Shown here: in pieces, positions 20,294-28,763 of the stretch
Layout: each line of letters begins with the position of its first letter
Numbering within the stretch: the stretch's first letter is position 1
Made by a program: the position numbers and the translations under genes
NCBI RefSeq assembly: GCF_001650695.1
Contig: NZ_LWQS01000044.1
Location: 1-64,000 of the forward strand
Origin: Chloroflexus islandicus
GTDB taxonomy: Bacteria > Chloroflexota > Chloroflexia > Chloroflexales > Chloroflexaceae
Length of the DNA: 64,000 nucleotides
Direction of reading: 5' to 3'
The notes under the pieces: model-generated
The model's input: only the letters and a program-made list of their open reading frames with translations
Told to the model about the DNA's origin: nothing
Database searches by the model: none

Positions 20294-22057
20294 ATGGCGG
20301 CTCGTCATCTCGCGCGAATCTTGTTAATTGGATTACTCCTAACCTTGGCGACAATCATTTCCGGCGCGCTGGTCACGATTTCGGCCAGCGCAACGGCCTG
20401 CCCGTCATGGCCGTTGTGCCTTGACGCCCTCAACGGCGAGGCGAATCCGCTGGTGTGGATTTCGCTCGGCCACCGCTTCATTGTCGCACTTGCGTTGCTG
20501 GCGGTGATTAGCAGTGCGTGGATGGTGTGGCGCGCACCGGAAACGAAGGGCGCGCCGCGGTGGACGGCGTTGGGCGCAGTGGCGCTCTTCTTGTTGCAGG
20601 CGCTGGCCGGCGCGCTGCTGGTCTGGGGCATGCCGGCGATGGTGGCCGATGTCTGGCATCTTACCGGCGCGCTGCTGGCATTCGGCGCGCAGACGCTCAC
20701 TTTCTTGCTGGTGGTTGTGCCGGCCCAGCCGGCGACGGAGCGGCTGGCCGGAAGGGCGGCGCAAACCCAACGCCGGTTGCGCGGACTAGCGTCGTGGGGT
20801 GCGGCGGCGGCTGGCGTAGCAGCGTTGGCAATTGGCGCGCGCAGCGTGGCGCCAGAGATTGAGATGGCGGTGGCGTTGCCGGCCAATAGCGTGGGCGCGT
20901 TGGGCTTTGCGGCGGCGCTGACCGGGTGGATGGCGGTTGAAGCGCGCCGGCGGCTGCAGCCGGCTGCCCAAACCTCGGCGGCGGCACTGGCCTTGCCGCG
21001 CTATAGCCCGCTCTTGCCGGCGCTGGCCCTCGTGGCGCTGGCCGGTTTGTTCCTGCCTGCTGGCGGCCATCTGCTCAGCCTGACCGCAGCGGCGCTGCTC
21101 TGGGCCGGTGCGCTGGCGGCAATTGTCGTGTTGCAGCGCGCGCCGCTGACCTTCACGACCACCACTGATGTTGCTCGTCCCACCCCGAAATGGCGCGAGG
21201 TGGTGGCCGATTACATCAGCCTGACCAAGCCCAAGGTGATCTCGCTGTTGCTGGTGACGACGCTGACCACGATGTTTATCACCGAGGCCGGACTGCCATC
21301 GTGGTGGCTGGTGCTGTGGACGATGATCGGCGGTTATTTGGCGGCAGGCGGGGCCGGTGCGATCAACTGCGCCTTCGATAGCGACATCGACGTGAATATG
21401 GGCCGCACCAGCCGCCGGCCAGTGCCGAGCGGGCGGATCTCAGCGCGGGCCGCATTCATCTTCGGCGCCATTCTCAGCGTGTTGTCGCTCATCGTGCTCT
21501 GGGTCTTTGCGACGCCGTTAGCCGCTTTCTTTGCCTTCCTCGGCATCATCTACTACGCCTACTTCTACACCAGCGTGCTCAAGCGCAGCACGTGGCAGAA
21601 TATCATCATCGGCGGAGGGGCCGGCGCCATTCCGCCTCTCGTGGGTTGGACGGCGGTGACCGGTTCGGTGAGCCTGATGGCGGTGGTGTTGTTTGCGATC
21701 ATCTTCTACTGGACGCCGCCGCACTTTTGGGCTTTGGCGCTGGTGAAGCAGAAGGATTACGCTCGCGCCGGGGTGCCGATGTTGCCGGTGGTGGCCGGCG
21801 AGGCTGAAACGCGCTGGCAGATTTTGGTCTATTCGGCGATTATGCTGGCGGTGTCGCTGCTGCCGGTGGCGATCGGCGCCATGAGCTGGATCTACCTCGC
21901 TGGGGCGCTGCTGTTCGGTCTGCGCTTTATGCGCGATGCGTGGGCAGTGTGGAAGGTGGGCGATCAGGCGGCGATTTGGGGCTTGTACAAGTATTCGCTG
22001 CTCTATCTGGCGCTGCTGTTCGCAGTGATGGTGGCTGACCGGTTGATCCTTGGGTAA
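20294..22057 (+). CDS. ctaB: heme A synthase-like / protoheme IX farnesyltransferase fusion (CtaA-CtaB)
   Basis: A 587-residue integral membrane protein starting at the ATG at 20294 (GAGG 6 bp upstream). Residues 1 to ~300 resemble heme A synthase CtaA: the SGALVTISASATACPSWPLC segment with its cysteine pair, GHRFIVALALL and VWHLTGALL with the heme-ligand type histidines. The second half of that domain seems to lack the matching histidines. From ~305 on it is a full CtaB/CyoE heme O synthase: SLTKPKVISLLLVTT, NCAFDSDIDVNMGRTSRRP and YWTPPHFWALAL. It would farnesylate heme B for the terminal oxidase. Confidence 0.88.
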   Translation: MAARHLARILLIGLLLTLATIISGALVTISASATACPSWPLCLDALNGEANPLVWISLGHRFIVALALLAVISSAWMVWRAPETKGAPRWTALGAVALFLLQALAGALLVWGMPAMVADVWHLTGALLAFGAQTLTFLLVVVPAQPATERLAGRAAQTQRRLRGLASWGAAAAGVAALAIGARSVAPEIEMAVALPANSVGALGFAAALTGWMAVEARRRLQPAAQTSAAALALPRYSPLLPALALVALAGLFLPAGGHLLSLTAAALLWAGALAAIVVLQRAPLTFTTTTDVARPTPKWREVVADYISLTKPKVISLLLVTTLTTMFITEAGLPSWWLVLWTMIGGYLAAGGAGAINCAFDSDIDVNMGRTSRRPVPSGRISARAAFIFGAILSVLSLIVLWVFATPLAAFFAFLGIIYYAYFYTSVLKRSTWQNIIIGGGAGAIPPLVGWTAVTGSVSLMAVVLFAIIFYWTPPHFWALALVKQKDYARAGVPMLPVVAGEAETRWQILVYSAIMLAVSLLPVAIGAMSWIYLAGALLFGLRFMRDAWAVWKVGDQAAIWGLYKYSLLYLALLFAVMVADRLILG

Positions 22058-22171
22058 GGAACCGGTTTACGAAAGCTGCGGCTAGCAATTTGCGCCGACA
22101 TGGTGTATACTTCATCTATCGAAGGAGAAGGCCGCTCTGGCGGCTGCGTAGTACGGTCAAGGAGTTCGTCC

Positions 22172-22618
22172 ATGACGATGATTGGTGTCAATCAGATTGG
22201 TGTGCAATCGGCCACCCCGCAACCGCTGTTGATGATCAGCGAAGCGGCTTCCACTCGCCTGCTCAAGATGATGCAGGAAAAACAACTTGAGGGTTATGCC
22301 CTGCGCGTGTTCGTCGCCGGTGGCGGCTGTTCGGGCCTCCAGTACGGCATGACCTTCGATGATGAAGTGCGCGAGGGTGACAACGAGTTCTACGCCGGCG
22401 ACCTGCGCGTGCTGGTCGATCCGATTAGCGCCAACTATTTGATGGGTGCGTCGATCGATTTTGTCGATACGCTGATGGGTGGCGGCTTCAAGATTGATAA
22501 CCCGAACGCGGTGTCGTCGTGCGGTTGCGGCCATTCGTTCCGCGCCCGCGATACCGATTACAGCGAGGATGACGACGACGCGCCGGTTGGCGGCGGCTGC
22601 GGCACCTGCGGGTATTGA
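22172..22618 (+). CDS. iron-sulfur cluster carrier, IscA/ErpA/HesB family
   Basis: A 148-residue protein with AAGGAG 7 bp before the ATG at 22172. The A-type carrier core spans about residues 18-125, with the three conserved cysteines in GGGCSGLQYG near 53 and SSCGCGHSF near 118. A Cys-rich tail GGGCGTCGY follows an acidic stretch (SEDDDDAP); this tail is an addition to the usual ~110-residue protein. It passes Fe-S clusters to apo-proteins. It follows ctaB by 114 bp and may be read from its own promoter (TATACT at 22106-22111). Confidence 0.9.
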   Translation: MTMIGVNQIGVQSATPQPLLMISEAASTRLLKMMQEKQLEGYALRVFVAGGGCSGLQYGMTFDDEVREGDNEFYAGDLRVLVDPISANYLMGASIDFVDTLMGGGFKIDNPNAVSSCGCGHSFRARDTDYSEDDDDAPVGGGCGTCGY

Positions 22619-22803
22619 TGCCATCCGTTCCATGTAGAGCCGCACGGCCGTGCGGCTTTACCAATGACTCGCGAGGTGATGTGTGATGTTGGCCCGTTAC
22701 GCATGCCTTCGCGGGTTTTGCTGTGGAGCCGCACGGCCGTGCGGCTCTACATATTGATCGCCCGCGCAGGTGCGGCATCATGGAGCCGCACAGCCGTGCG
22801 GCT
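22619..22803. repeat. three palindromes interleaved with copies of the fmdE 3' end
   Basis: The palindrome AGCCGCACGGCCGTGCGGCT occurs at 22638-22657 and 22727-22746, and as a variant (AGCCGCACAGCCGTGCGGCT) at 22784-22803, directly after the FmdE stop codon, where it may act as terminator. Between them lie segments (about 22685-22720 and 22750-22778) that resemble coding sequence at 22823-22890. The same palindrome appears near 27366. Confidence 0.8.
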
Positions 22804-23436
22804 TTACGTGTTATCGGCGGTGTAATATCGATCGCCTGCGCAGGTGCGGCATACCGTTTGCCCGTCACGCATGACCTCGCGGGCATTGATGATCTCTTCG
22901 CCACAACGATCGCATACGGTGCGGATGCCGTTGCGGCTAATGATTGCCTTCAGGTCAACGGTCAAGGTGACGGGTTGGGCCACGAGCAGATCGGTCACCG
23001 GCATCAGTTGGTAGGCGATCAGATAGGAATGCCAGCGGCTGCGCGCGTCGGGTGCGTACCGCCGCGCCCGTTCGCGTGAGTCGGGCCGGGGGGCGATCCG
23101 GATCGCCCGTCCGGTCTGGCTGTCAACGAACGTGGCCGCGACTTTGCCTTCATCAACGAGGCGCATCGTGCGCCGGCCTAGCCAGCACCCCGTTGCGACA
23201 CTGACCCCGTCGGCAAAACAGCCATCTGTCTCAACAAAGACGTACAGCCGTTTGTTGGTTTGCGGCAGCGCCAAGCCCAACAACTCGCCGGCGTACATGC
23301 CCATCCGTGCCCCCAACACCTGCCGCGGGCAGAGGTGGCGGTGCATCGCCGATGAACGCTGCAACAATTCGCCCAACGGATCGGGGGCGATCAGCCATTG
23401 CAGTGAAGCGGTGTCAAACTGCTCGTTAACCGTCAC
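22804..23436 (-). CDS. FmdE-like protein with C-terminal zinc finger
   Basis: A 210-residue protein matching the formylmethanofuran dehydrogenase subunit E (FmdE/Tungsten) family: HLCPRQVLGARMGMYAGELLG near 36, ETDGCFADGVSVATGCWLG near 70, then a C-terminal four-cysteine finger CDRCGEEI ... CRTCAGD near 175-201. Such orphan FmdE proteins occur outside methanogens and their role is unclear; a metal or formate link is only suspected. No other Fmd/Fwd subunit is nearby. The gene is divergent from the ACR3-like transporter. Confidence 0.78.
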   Translation of the reverse strand: MTVNEQFDTASLQWLIAPDPLGELLQRSSAMHRHLCPRQVLGARMGMYAGELLGLALPQTNKRLYVFVETDGCFADGVSVATGCWLGRRTMRLVDEGKVAATFVDSQTGRAIRIAPRPDSRERARRYAPDARSRWHSYLIAYQLMPVTDLLVAQPVTLTVDLKAIISRNGIRTVCDRCGEEIINAREVMRDGQTVCRTCAGDRYYTADNT

Positions 23437-23588
23437 GATTGTCCTCCGTCCCTCACCCCTCCCTTTCCCCCCATTGGCGAAGAGAGAGTCGCTGCCGTGG
23501 GTGAGGTGTGTTATCCGGTTGCGTTGTTTTGTAATATGAGTGTTATGATAGCAGATACAGGCTGGCTCTTCTATACCAAATCATCATC

Positions 23589-24545
23589 ATGGCTATCACT
23601 CCGCTCGAACGCTACCAAGCCCTGATCTACCTGATCGCGATCGCTGCCGGTCTGGTGGTTGGCCAGCAATGGCCGACGATCGGGCCAATCGCCGACCAAG
23701 TCCTCTGGCCGTTGCTGGCGCTGCTGCTCACCGTCACCTTCCTCCAGATTCCGCTGCTGCATCTGCGCGAAGCGTTGGTTGACCGCCAACTAGTGACGCT
23801 GTTATTTATCGGTAATTTCGTGGTGATTCCAGTGGTGGTCTGGCTCTTGCTGCACTGGCTGCCGCCGGAAGCGGCGCTGCGGCTAGGGGTGGCGCTGGTG
23901 TTGCTGGTTCCCTGTACCGATTGGTTCATCGCCTTTTGCCATCTCGGCGGCGGCGATACGGCGCGGGCCTTGGCGGTGACGCCGCTGTTGCTGATCGTCC
24001 AAGGCGCGTTGTTGCCGCTCTACCTCTGGCTGATGCTCGACGCGGCGACGCTCGATCTGGTGGCCGGTTTGAATCTCTGGCCGGCGCTGCTGATTATTTT
24101 TGTCCCGCTGGTGGTGGCGCTGCTCGGCGAGCGTTGGCTCGAAGCGCGGCCCGAACGGCAGGTTTGGCGGCAACGCAGCGCCGCGCTGACCGTGCCGCTG
24201 TTGGCGCTGGTGGTCGGCGCGATTGCGACCGCGCAGGCGCCGGCAGCGTTAGCGGCACTGGCCGTCTTGCCGGTGGTGACGCCGGTGTTTTTCGCCTTTC
24301 TGCTGTTCGCGGCGGCGCTGGCCCGCCTGCTGGCCGGGTTGGGCCGCTTGCCGGCGCGGCGCGGTAGGGTGTTGCTGTTTAGTTTCAGCACCCGCAACTC
24401 GTTTGTGGTGCTGCCGCTGGCGCTTAGCTTGCCGCCGGGGTGGGAGGCGACGGCGCTGGTGATTGTGGTGCAGGCGCTGGTCGAGCTGATCGGCATGGCG
24501 GTGATGGTGTGGGCCGGGCCGCGCTGGGTGATGCGCGCAGGGTGA
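23589..24545 (+). CDS. ACR3-like arsenite/bile-acid:sodium symporter superfamily permease
   Basis: A 318-residue protein with about ten hydrophobic segments. Its best landmarks are VLLVPCTDWFIAFCHLGGGD near 108, including the conserved cysteine used by ACR3 arsenite exporters, and FSFSTRNSFVVLPLALSLP near 266. These fit the ACR3 branch of the BART superfamily. Arsenite efflux is likely and is supported by the ArsJ-GAPDH operon 3-6 kb away, but relatives also move other anions. It stands alone in its orientation, with repeats on its 3' side. Confidence 0.75.
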   Translation: MAITPLERYQALIYLIAIAAGLVVGQQWPTIGPIADQVLWPLLALLLTVTFLQIPLLHLREALVDRQLVTLLFIGNFVVIPVVVWLLLHWLPPEAALRLGVALVLLVPCTDWFIAFCHLGGGDTARALAVTPLLLIVQGALLPLYLWLMLDAATLDLVAGLNLWPALLIIFVPLVVALLGERWLEARPERQVWRQRSAALTVPLLALVVGAIATAQAPAALAALAVLPVVTPVFFAFLLFAAALARLLAGLGRLPARRGRVLLFSFSTRNSFVVLPLALSLPPGWEATALVIVVQALVELIGMAVMVWAGPRWVMRAG

Positions 24546-24682
24546 GGGGGGCTACCATGCGGACTGCCGCCGAGGACGCCGAGGACGCAGGGGGGAGTTC
24601 TTACCGCCAAGGACGCAGAGGGCGCAGGGGGAATTTCTTACCGCAGAGGACGCAGGGGTAGGTCAGTCATCAGAATGGCTTT

Positions 24683-25333
24683 CTAACCTTGTGCTGCTTT
24701 TCCCCACCCCGCTGCTGTCACCGCTTGCTGAACATCTCGCTCGAGCGCTTGAAAGGCCGGCAATCTGCGTAATGGCGAGAAGTCATCGATCAATTCAGCT
24801 ACGCGCTGTACGCGCTCGTGTACTGGGAACTGGGCGAGACGGCGGCCATGTAATCCGCTGGCTTGTTTAAGACAATCGTGCAAGATCTGTTTTGGGTCGG
24901 GTATGTCTTCAAGCGTAGACAGTTGCGGTAGCTGCAGCCGTGCGCGTGATTGCCGATTGCCGGCTGCCTGCTTAATGGCGGCTTCATCGAATAGCAGCCA
25001 CGCCTCGGTCATTCGTACCGGTACCACACAAATTTCTTTTGGCGTTCGTAGATCTGGAGGTATACGCGCTAGTGCGCGCTGGATCTCGTCGATGCGTCGT
25101 TGGCGTGGTTCGCGTTCGGCATCACGGTGAATGAAGAGTATGTCGCAAGGATAAAGCGCTAGCGCCTTCTGCAACCGATCGGCCAGCGAGGGGTGGCGTG
25201 GCAGTCTCACCCGGCTGAGATCGGCCCATTGCGGTTGCACTTCGGTAACGCCATGGTTGCCGAGAAGCCATGTAAGAATCGGAATCAACGCGGCATCTGA
25301 ACTGCCATCGCTGACGAGCGTAACTCTGATCAT
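24683..25333 (-). CDS. putative TOPRIM-like partner protein of the AAA ATPase
   Basis: A 216-residue protein whose start overlaps the end of the upstream ATPase gene by 4 bp, so the two are almost certainly made together. The N-terminal strand-acidic pattern MIRVTLVSDGSSDAALI and the later DILFIHRDAERE resemble the metal-binding acidic residues of TOPRIM/DUF4276-type proteins that accompany OLD-like ATPases. I cannot place it in a named family with certainty. A nuclease role, switched on by the ATPase, is inferred from these residues and from gene pairing. No membrane segment is present. Confidence 0.6.
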   Translation of the reverse strand: MIRVTLVSDGSSDAALIPILTWLLGNHGVTEVQPQWADLSRVRLPRHPSLADRLQKALALYPCDILFIHRDAEREPRQRRIDEIQRALARIPPDLRTPKEICVVPVRMTEAWLLFDEAAIKQAAGNRQSRARLQLPQLSTLEDIPDPKQILHDCLKQASGLHGRRLAQFPVHERVQRVAELIDDFSPLRRLPAFQALERDVQQAVTAAGWGKAAQG

Positions 25334-26802
25334 GTTGCTTCAAATAGTGGCAGGTAAGGTTGCAAATCCGAACGCTCGGTTATGCGTACACGGCGCACCG
25401 TGGGATGGCTCGCATCGCTAGCGGGCGTTACGCTGATCGGGTTGAGATAGGCGAGCAAGTCGCCACGCACTACTGGTTCTATTGTTGGATTGGCCTCGTT
25501 GCGCCATGTATCTGGCAGTCCGCGAAATTGGGCAATGCGAGTCACTACGCCATTGTGCGATCGATTGTACAGCGCAGCGACCAGCAGCTCATCATCGTAC
25601 ATCTGGCTAACAACAACCGGCGAATGGGTGTTGATGATTACTTGGCGGAGCGGATTGTCGATGCCCGCTTCGTAATGAGGATCAACGGCTATATCGCGCA
25701 GCAACCGCAACATCGCCGGGATGCGCGCAGGATGAATGCCGTTTTCCGGCTCTTCGAGGCAAATTAGGCCGGTTTCGCGCGGATCGAGCGCGAGGACGGC
25801 AAGCGCCAAAAAGCGCAGCGTGCCATCGGAAAGGGCGCGTGCTGGCAGGGTTGTACCGCTGTGATCGGTCACTTCTAAGGTCAACAATTGGCGCTGCTCG
25901 TCGCGATCGATCCGGATCGATCGCACGTGCTCAACCAATTCAGACAATCGGTTGGCTAGCTCATCAAGGATTGCTTCACCGGAATGAGTGCTCGGAGGTG
26001 GGGCATATGCCAAGTAGTTCAGCGTAGCCGGAATATGCGCACCGTTCATGCTGAGCCGCGCTGGAGCGGTGATTTCGTCAGGCCGGCGTAATGCAGATGG
26101 TTCGAGTTGGAGGAGGCGCCATGACTGCATTTCGCGGCGGGCGAGCAGCGTCGTTGGGCTTTCGGTTGCATTCGCCGATGAAAGAACCGTGCGGGGCAGG
26201 GTTTCCGCCAGATATTCGCGTGGTCTTCCGGCAGCGCCTTCCTGATGCAATTTGATCAGCCGTTTACCATCTTTTTCCTGCGTTGAAATAAACTGCCCTG
26301 TGCGCCGGCCTTTAACAACCGAACGTCGCCATGCCGGTGAGTGGGGGAAATGCAGATGTTTGGCTGCATCACCAATGTTAATGTGGGATAATTCCTCGGC
26401 TAGAATTTCGAGCCCTTCGATGGCAGTACGGCTCTCCGATCGCCGGTAGCCAAGGACTAATCGGTAACGTAGAAAGGTGATCGATGCTCTTGCCGGTTGG
26501 CCGAGGTCGTCAGTGCCTTCAGGCGGGATGATCATTTCCGCCTCAAAGGTCATCTGCTCGGCGAAACGGTTGCCAGCGCGGTGAAAAAGGTGGCGTACAT
26601 CGGTGGCTCGACCGCCTTCTGCACGCACAGCCATTGCGGCATCAAGCAACGTGTGGTCAGCCAGTTTGCTCAGAAACTGGATCGCGTCAAACAGGTTCGA
26701 CTTGCCGGCACCGTTAGCCCCAGCGATACAGGTAAAGGGGCCAAACGACACATCAACATCGACGAGATTTTTGAACCCCGATACTTTAAGGCGTGTAAGC
26801 AT
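25330..26802 (-). CDS. AAA/SMC-like ATPase (AAA_21 type), probable defence or repair module
   Basis: A 490-residue ATPase. The ATG at 26802 (MLTRLKVSGFKNLVDVDV) has a GGAAG site; upstream open frame runs into repeats. Walker A is GANGAGKSN near 31; the insertion region follows; the ABC-type signature region is ALSDGTLRFLALA near 350; Walker B is GLICLEEPENGIHP near 369; the H-switch is VIINTHSPVVVSQ near 410. This layout fits RecF/OLD-like ATPases found in PARIS, AbiL and OLD defence pairs. Its coupled neighbour is the TOPRIM-like protein. No target is evident from sequence. Confidence 0.75.
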   Translation of the reverse strand: MLTRLKVSGFKNLVDVDVSFGPFTCIAGANGAGKSNLFDAIQFLSKLADHTLLDAAMAVRAEGGRATDVRHLFHRAGNRFAEQMTFEAEMIIPPEGTDDLGQPARASITFLRYRLVLGYRRSESRTAIEGLEILAEELSHINIGDAAKHLHFPHSPAWRRSVVKGRRTGQFISTQEKDGKRLIKLHQEGAAGRPREYLAETLPRTVLSSANATESPTTLLARREMQSWRLLQLEPSALRRPDEITAPARLSMNGAHIPATLNYLAYAPPPSTHSGEAILDELANRLSELVEHVRSIRIDRDEQRQLLTLEVTDHSGTTLPARALSDGTLRFLALAVLALDPRETGLICLEEPENGIHPARIPAMLRLLRDIAVDPHYEAGIDNPLRQVIINTHSPVVVSQMYDDELLVAALYNRSHNGVVTRIAQFRGLPDTWRNEANPTIEPVVRGDLLAYLNPISVTPASDASHPTVRRVRITERSDLQPYLPLFEAT

Positions 26803-27461
26803 CGGTATACTTCCGTTGTGAGACCTTGCCGTGATGACTTTCATTGTAGCACGAGAGATGCTACCGTGTTGGAATGACACTCCGCCCTTGGCAGCGACGA
26901 GGTGTCGCAAGGGGGCAAGGGTGGGATAACCTCTCTGCGCCCTCTTGAGGGGCGGACAGCACGCATGAGCGCAGATGTGGTTGATAGCTTTGAGATGCTC
27001 TGTTTCGCCCTCACCCCCAGCCCCTCTCCCACTAGCGCGGGAGAGGGGAGTATAGAGCCGGACTTTGAGGCATCGCACAGCGATCAACGGTTGTGCTCGG
27101 TCACATATTCTGTCCGTCCCTCAACACTGGCGCGGGAGAGGGGAGCGCAGCGCCGGGCTTTGAGGCATCGTACAGCGATCAACGGTTGCACTCGGTCAAA
27201 TGTTTTGTCCGTCCCTCAACTTCGCTCTCCGCACCCTCTGCGGTAAAAAACCTCTGCGTTCTTGGAGATCAGCCCATTCGCACTGTCGAACACGCGGAGG
27301 ACGCACAGGCAGGTAAAACCCTCGGCGCCCTCCGCGGTAACAAACCTCTGCGTCCTCTTGGCGGGGAGCCGCACGGCCGTGCGGCTCTACAGCGCCCTCC
27401 GCGCTCTCTGCGGTAAAAAACCTTCGTCTTCTGCGGTAAACAAACCTCTGCGGTCAGCAGG
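26803..27461. repeat. long intergenic repeat island (families A, B and D)
   Basis: A family A unit starts TTGAGGGGCGGACAG (26944-26958) and its mirror end CTGTCCGTCCCTCAAC is at 27110-27125. A second partial copy (27166-27220) follows 95 bp later. From about 27222 to 27455 family D-like CCTCTGCGGTAA units and one family B palindrome (near 27366) fill the rest. No credible gene. Confidence 0.75.
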
Positions 27462-28763
27462 CTACTCTCCCGCGACTTTCCACGCGCCAGTCACGACCCG
27501 CGCCGGCGCCGGCAGCCGGATCGAGAGCAACCCGGCCAGCACGACGAACACCGCCGATGCCCAAAGGCAGGCGATCAGGCCGTCGTAGCGGCCAAGCTGC
27601 ATCCCCCATTGGTAGAGCGCGCCTGATAAGACGGTGCCGGCGAGCCGGCCCAGCGCATTAGCCATGTAGTAAAAGCCAACGTTCATCGCGACTTTGGCGT
27701 CATCAGCGTAGGCGAGAATGAGGTAGCTATGCACCGCCGAGTTGAGCGCAAACACAACGCCAAAGGCGAGCAGGCCGCCGGCCACCGCGAGCGTGGGGGC
27801 AAGTCCGGCGCTCAGCGCCAGCGCGATGCCTGCCGGAAAGGCAGCCAGCGCAAAGGCCAGCCACATCGCGGTGCGTCCGTCAGGCGCGCGCGCCCCCGCC
27901 ACTCGCCGCCGGATGAGCGCCGGAGTGGCGGCTTGCACAAAACCATAGCCGATCGTCCACGCGGCCATAAAGCCGCCGGCCAGCCAGAAATCCCAGCCGA
28001 GCACGGTGATGAAAAAGACCGGCAAGCCAACCACAAACCAGACATCACGCGCACCAAAGAGGAAGATGCGCGCCGCGGCCAGCAGGTTCACCGCCCGGTT
28101 GGGTGAAAACATCTGCTTAAACTTCGCCTTCTTATCGGCAGTTCCCAGATCACCGCTGATCGCGCTGACCGCACCGATCAGCGCCGCCAGCACCAGCGCC
28201 GCCAGAATCAGCAGCGCCGTCTGAAAGCCGAGCAGGCTGAGCAGCAGCGCACCCACAAAGAAGCCCAACCCCTTCATCGCGTTCTTCGATCCGGTCAGCA
28301 CACTCACCCAACGGTAGAGCTGGCCTTCGCCCTCGCCCGCCACCAGTTTCACCGCGCTCTTCGACGACATCTTGGTCAGGTCCTTGGCGATGCCCGACAA
28401 CGCTTGCGCCGCCATCACGTAAGGCACGACCAGCAACGACGGCGGCGCGAAGGCCAGCATGCTTAGCGCGACCAACTGGGTGGCCAAACCGAGAAAGAGC
28501 GTCGTCTTCAGGCCGAAGCGCGCGCCGAGGTAGCCGCCAAACAGATTGGTGATCACGCCAAAGATTTCGTAGAACAGAAAGAGCGATGCGACCGCAAACG
28601 GCGAATAGCCAAGCTGGGCAAAATAGAACAGCACCAGCATCCGGATCGCGCCGTCGGTGAGGGTATCGGCCCAGTAGGCCGCTGTCACCAACAGATAATT
28701 GCGCCGGTCAGCGCGCCGCTGTTCGGCGGTGACGGCCACGCTCGCAGATTGGACTGGTTTCAT
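27462..28763 (-). CDS. arsJ: ArsJ organoarsenical efflux permease (MFS)
   Basis: A 433-residue major-facilitator protein with about 11-12 membrane segments. Its ATG (28763) overlaps the GAPDH stop as ATGA, so it is translationally coupled to that gene. Sequence features such as [19 protein letters not shown] near residue 33, the [15 protein letters not shown] segment near 127 and an [13 protein letters not shown] segment near 240 agree with the ArsJ family. ArsJ exports 1-arseno-3-phosphoglycerate made by GAPDH from arsenate, completing arsenate resistance. Length fits the family. Confidence 0.9.
   Translation of the reverse strand: MKPVQSASVAVTAEQRRADRRNYLLVTAAYWADTLTDGAIRMLVLFYFAQLGYSPFAVASLFLFYEIFGVITNLFGGYLGARFGLKTTLFLGLATQLVALSMLAFAPPSLLVVPYVMAAQALSGIAKDLTKMSSKSAVKLVAGEGEGQLYRWVSVLTGSKNAMKGLGFFVGALLLSLLGFQTALLILAALVLAALIGAVSAISGDLGTADKKAKFKQMFSPNRAVNLLAAARIFLFGARDVWFVVGLPVFFITVLGWDFWLAGGFMAAWTIGYGFVQAATPALIRRRVAGARAPDGRTAMWLAFALAAFPAGIALALSAGLAPTLAVAGGLLAFGVVFALNSAVHSYLILAYADDAKVAMNVGFYYMANALGRLAGTVLSGALYQWGMQLGRYDGLIACLWASAVFVVLAGLLSIRLPAPARVVTGAWKVAGE

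Noticed and set aside
22256-22900. CRISPR-like look of the palindrome repeats (22.6 kb, 35.1 kb, 56.5 kb)
   Set aside because: Units are irregularly spaced, the spacers are not of uniform length, and no cas gene is present.
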